In this document: one piece after another, positions 1 to 6,385 of the stretch
How positions within the stretch are numbered: the first letter of the stretch is position 1
Layout: each line of letters opens with the position of its first letter
From: Terriglobia bacterium
GTDB lineage: Bacteria > Acidobacteriota > Terriglobia > UBA7540
Assembly (NCBI GenBank): GCA_022866195.1
Contig: JALHUF010000312.1
Location: 1 to 6,385, forward strand
Length of the DNA: 6,385 bases
Direction of reading: 5' to 3'
The notes under the pieces: generated by a model
The model's database searches: none
The model's input: the letters and a program-made list of their open reading frames with translations, nothing else
What the model was told of the DNA's origin: nothing
Position numbers and translations under genes: made by a program

Positions 1-1185
1 ACCTGCGCCTCGCGGATTCTGGAGAACTACCTCGCGCCGTACGACGCGACGGCCGTGATTCGGCTGGAGGCCGCGGGCGCGGCGGTGCTGGGCAAGACGA
101 ACTGCGACGAGTTCGCCATGGGCTCGTCGACCGAGAACTCAGGGTTCTTCCCCACGCGCAATCCCGTTGATTTAACGCGCGTGCCCGGCGGTTCGAGCGG
201 CGGGTCGGCGGCAGCGGTGGCGGCAAACCTGGCGACAGTCTCGCTCGGGTCCGACACCGGCGGCTCGATTCGTCAGCCGGCGGCGTTCTGCGACATCGTG
301 GGCATGATGGGGACCTACGGACGCGTGTCGCGCTACGGCCTGGTGGCCTTCGCCTCGTCGCTGGATCATATCGGGCCGTTCGGGCGTTCGGTGCGCGACG
401 TGGCGCTCGTCCTCCAGACCATCGCGGGACGCGATCCCATGGATTCGACATCGGCGGACGTTCCGGTGCCTGATTACGTCGCCGCGCTGGAGGAGGATGT
501 GCGCGGGTTGAAAGTCGGCGTGCCCAAGGAGTTTTTCGCAGGACTCAGTCCCCAGATCGGCGACAACATCCAGAAGGGCATTGACCTGCTGGCCAAGCTC
601 GGCTGCCAGGTGGAACCCATCAGCCTGCCGCATACCGACTACGCCATCGGCTGCTACTACATCATCTGCACGGCTGAGGCGAGTTCGAATCTGGCGCGCT
701 ATAACGGTATCCGCTACGGCTTCCGCTCGCCGGAATACGACGACCTGCGCGATATGTACAAGAAGACGCGCAACCGCGGCTTTGGCGCGGAGGTCAAGCG
801 GCGCATCATGCTGGGGACTTACGTCTTGAGTTCCGGCTACTACGACGCCTACTACCTGAAGGCCCAGAAAGTGCGGACCCTCATCGCGCGGGATTTCCTG
901 GAAGCGTTTGAGGAGGCGGACGTGATTGTCACGCCTACGTCACCCATCCCCGCCTTCAAACTCGGCGAGCGCGTGGATGATCCCCTGCAAATGTATCTCG
1001 CCGATATTTACACCGTAACCGCCAGCCTGGCGGGCATCCCCGGCATCTCCGTCCCCTGCGGGAAGACCCGCGCCGCGCCGCATCTGCCCGTCGGCATGCA
1101 GATCCTCGCCAAACACTTCGACGAAGCCCGCCTCCTGCAAGTCGCCCACGCCTTCGAGAGAGCTGGAGGATTCGAGACTGCGTAG
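1..1185 (+). CDS. gatA: GatA, amidase subunit of Glu-tRNA(Gln)/Asp-tRNA(Asn) amidotransferase (5' end missing)
   Basis: Amidase subunit of the cytoplasmic GatCAB complex. It hydrolyses glutamine to ammonia, which is used to convert misacylated Glu-tRNA(Gln) or Asp-tRNA(Asn) to the amidated form. The frame is open from base 1 and gives 394 residues to a TAG stop. The amidase signature is clear: [10 protein letters not shown] at visible residues 62-71 and [12 protein letters not shown] at 83-94. By the spacing in Staphylococcus aureus GatA (Lys79, Ser154, Ser178), the cis-Ser is visible residue 65 and the nucleophile is Ser89. This puts the catalytic Lys about 11 codons left of the window and the full length near 483 aa, normal for the family. 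[14 protein letters not shown] (about 262-275) is a GatA hallmark that separates it from general amidases. Odd points: the conserved CGVVGLKPTYG loop reads [11 protein letters not shown] (97-107), and the C-terminal tail after HAFERA is unconserved. The gene converges on the rpoBC side. Confidence 0.97.
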   Translation, partial: TCASRILENYLAPYDATAVIRLEAAGAAVLGKTNCDEFAMGSSTENSGFFPTRNPVDLTRVPGGSSGGSAAAVAANLATVSLGSDTGGSIRQPAAFCDIVGMMGTYGRVSRYGLVAFASSLDHIGPFGRSVRDVALVLQTIAGRDPMDSTSADVPVPDYVAALEEDVRGLKVGVPKEFFAGLSPQIGDNIQKGIDLLAKLGCQVEPISLPHTDYAIGCYYIICTAEASSNLARYNGIRYGFRSPEYDDLRDMYKKTRNRGFGAEVKRRIMLGTYVLSSGYYDAYYLKAQKVRTLIARDFLEAFEEADVIVTPTSPIPAFKLGERVDDPLQMYLADIYTVTASLAGIPGISVPCGKTRAAPHLPVGMQILAKHFDEARLLQVAHAFERAGGFETA

Positions 1186-1199
1186 AGGCTTCCTTCCGG

Positions 1200-1238
1200 G
1201 CGGCACAGCCGCGTGCACCTGAACGCGGTCGTTGCCGC
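1200..1238. other. Weak inverted repeats in the convergent spacer after gatA
   Basis: The 108-bp spacer between the gatA stop and the stop of the opposing zinc-ribbon gene holds no gene that I can see. GCGGC (1200-1204) and GCCGC (1208-1212) form a 5-bp stem with a 3-base loop. GCGGCA (1200-1205) can instead pair with TGCCGC (1233-1238). Neither is followed by a run of T on either strand, so an intrinsic terminator is not supported. In a convergent spacer such structures could still help end transcription, but this is a guess, and GC-rich sequence produces stems of this size by chance. Confidence 0.25.
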
Positions 1239-1293
1239 ATGCCAGGGAGCCAAGGGGGAATGCTCTGCCTGCTAAGCCCGGTCTGTGCGCGAG

Positions 1294-1590
1294 CTAGATC
1301 TTAAACAGCGAATCGAATTTCTTCTTGGCGTCGTCGCCGGCGGAGGAACGTTTGCCGGCGCGCAGGACGGCGCCGGGGGAGAAGTAATCGCAGTAGTTGC
1401 CAGCTTCTTTGTTGCGGACCCATTCGGCCTGGTTTTCGGTGCACTGGTTATGTTTGCCGGGGTCGTAGAACTGGCAATTGCGACAGGAATGGAGGTCGGC
1501 GTCGCACTTGGGGCACGCGTCGCGGTTGCCCACACGACTGCCGCTGGGGTATTGAATCTTCGCACCGCATTTCCAGCAGTTGAATTGCAT
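1294..1590 (-). CDS. Small zinc-ribbon protein with two four-cysteine clusters, function unknown
   Basis: A 98-aa protein of unknown function. Eight cysteines fall into two sets: C5, C8, C26, C29 (CWKC and CPKC knuckles) and C36, C39, C50, C67 (CRNC, then two single cysteines). This pattern suggests two structural zinc sites in a compact soluble domain of about 70 residues. A basic linker follows (about 73-91), then a C-terminal segment, KKKFDSLFKI, that could form a short amphipathic helix. There is no signal peptide or membrane segment. I recall similar short proteins beginning MQF.CWKC in Acidobacteriota and deltaproteobacterial genomes, without a known role. The ATG at 1590 is chosen because the cysteine-rich homology starts there; the 14 further codons open upstream (to a TTG at 1632) are translated from the heptamer array and look artificial. 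No Shine-Dalgarno precedes the ATG (CACTGTTCCT). It is 97 bp downstream of rpoC on the same strand, so cotranscription is possible but unproven. Confidence 0.85.
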   Translation of the reverse strand: MQFNCWKCGAKIQYPSGSRVGNRDACPKCDADLHSCRNCQFYDPGKHNQCTENQAEWVRNKEAGNYCDYFSPGAVLRAGKRSSAGDDAKKKFDSLFKI

Positions 1591-1596
1591 AGGAAC

Positions 1597-1683
1597 AGTG
1601 AAAAGTGACGAGTGCCAACTGACAAGTGACAAGCCAGAAAGACTTCATTCAAACTCGTCACTCGTCACTAACCACTCGTCACT
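1597..1683. repeat. Inverted array of phased degenerate heptamer repeats
   Basis: The left arm (1597-1638) reads in exact 7-bp steps on the plus strand: AGTGAAA, AGTGACG, AGTGCCA, ACTGACA, AGTGACA, AGCCAGA. The right arm (1649-1683) reads TCAAACT, CGTCACT, CGTCACT, AACCACT, CGTCACT, and CGTCACT is the reverse complement of AGTGACG. A 10-bp unrelated centre (1639-1648) separates the arms. The arms pair in register: 1604 with 1677, 1611 with 1670, 1618 with 1663, 1625 with 1656. This gives an imperfect stem of about 28 bp with mismatches. The array ends 4 bp before the rpoC stop codon and 6 bp before the ATG of the next gene, so it fills the whole spacer. On the minus-strand transcript it would form a hairpin just after rpoC. 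No uridine run follows, so a classical terminator is not shown; an RNA 3'-end stabiliser or a dispersed intergenic repeat are alternatives. Confidence 0.8.
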
Positions 1684-1687
1684 GTAG

Positions 1688-5887
<4,200 letters not shown>

Positions 5888-5893
5888 TGTGTT

Positions 5894-5900
5894 CCTCCTT
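5894..5900 (-). promoter_or_regulatory. Shine-Dalgarno site of rpoC, selecting a TTG start
   Basis: On the minus strand the sequence AAGGAGG is followed by AACACA and then TTG, a near-perfect ribosome-binding site at a 6-base spacing. It fixes the rpoC start at the non-ATG codon at 5887-5885. The resulting N-terminus, FRSSPYDRV after the initiator, agrees with the usual start of the family. Confidence 0.9.
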
Positions 5901-5929
5901 TGAGGAAGCGAAAGATCTCTTGGTACGTT

Positions 5930-5976
5930 GCCGGTGCACGAAGCGTGTCTTCCCCGCGTTCGCCGCCGGCACCGGC
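5930..5976 (-). other. Inverted repeat / possible RNA hairpin in the rpoB-rpoC spacer
   Basis: GCCGGTGC at 5930-5937 is the exact reverse complement of GCACCGGC at 5969-5976. Inside the 31-base loop a second helix can form: CGAA (5939-5942) with TTCG (5959-5962), then GCG (5943-5945) with CGC (5955-5957) across one bulged base. The result would be a branched-free, interrupted hairpin occupying about half of the 96-bp spacer. On the minus-strand RNA it is followed by AACGUACC, not a U-tract, so it is unlikely to be an intrinsic terminator. It could be an RNA-processing or stability element, or chance pairing in GC-rich DNA. Confidence 0.45.
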
Positions 5977-5983
5977 TTATCCT

Positions 5984-6385
<402 letters not shown>

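Noticed and set aside
172..633. A 153-codon open frame antisense to gatA
   Set aside because: The overlapping plus-strand frame is unmistakable GatA with catalytic motifs. The antisense product is Arg/His-rich and matches nothing I recognise.
1200..1212. Intrinsic terminator for gatA
   Set aside because: The stem is only 5 bp with a 3-base loop and no T-run follows. It is listed only as a weak inverted repeat.
1285..1608. A 107-codon plus-strand open frame with a hydrophobic, membrane-like product
   Set aside because: It is antisense to the zinc-ribbon gene, whose eight regularly spaced cysteines are far stronger evidence of coding. Its hydrophobic look comes from the complement of polar codons, and its end runs into the heptamer array.
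1591..1632. N-terminal extension of the zinc-ribbon protein to the TTG at 1632
   Set aside because: The 14 added residues (SLVSWHSSLFTVP after the initiator) are direct translation of heptamer units, and no ribosome site precedes the TTG.

Overview
The window is a housekeeping segment from a GC-rich bacterium. It holds the 3' four-fifths of gatA on the plus strand. Converging on it from the minus strand are the end of rpoB, a complete rpoC, and a small cysteine-rich zinc-ribbon gene. The RNA polymerase beta' sequence has the long Gram-negative-type insertion in the trigger loop (SI3) and a length of 1399 aa. Its N-terminal wording (RSSPYDRV, then [21 protein letters not shown] spread over residues 21-41) most resembles Acidobacteriota. 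That assignment comes from memory of the family, not from a search; a deltaproteobacterial-type or related lineage is the main alternative.

Layout: 1-1185 is gatA (plus strand, start outside the window). 1186-1293 is a convergent spacer with only weak inverted repeats. 1294-1590 is a 98-aa protein with two four-cysteine clusters (minus). 1591-1687 is a spacer filled almost edge to edge by an inverted array of degenerate 7-bp repeats. 1688-5887 is rpoC (minus), starting at TTG behind a strong Shine-Dalgarno sequence. 5888-5983 is the rpoB-rpoC spacer with an 8-bp inverted repeat. 5984-6385 is the C-terminal end of rpoB (minus), running off the right edge.

Functionally, rpoB and rpoC encode the beta and beta' subunits that together form the RNA polymerase active centre, and they almost certainly share a transcript. 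gatA encodes the amidase subunit of the tRNA-dependent amidotransferase that makes Gln-tRNA(Gln) and/or Asn-tRNA(Asn); gatC and gatB are not in the window. The zinc-ribbon gene lies downstream of rpoC on the same strand and might be read through from the rpoBC transcript, but nothing here proves it.

I see no mobile element, CRISPR array, defence system or other clear novel system. The most unusual structure is the phased heptamer array between rpoC and the zinc-ribbon gene.
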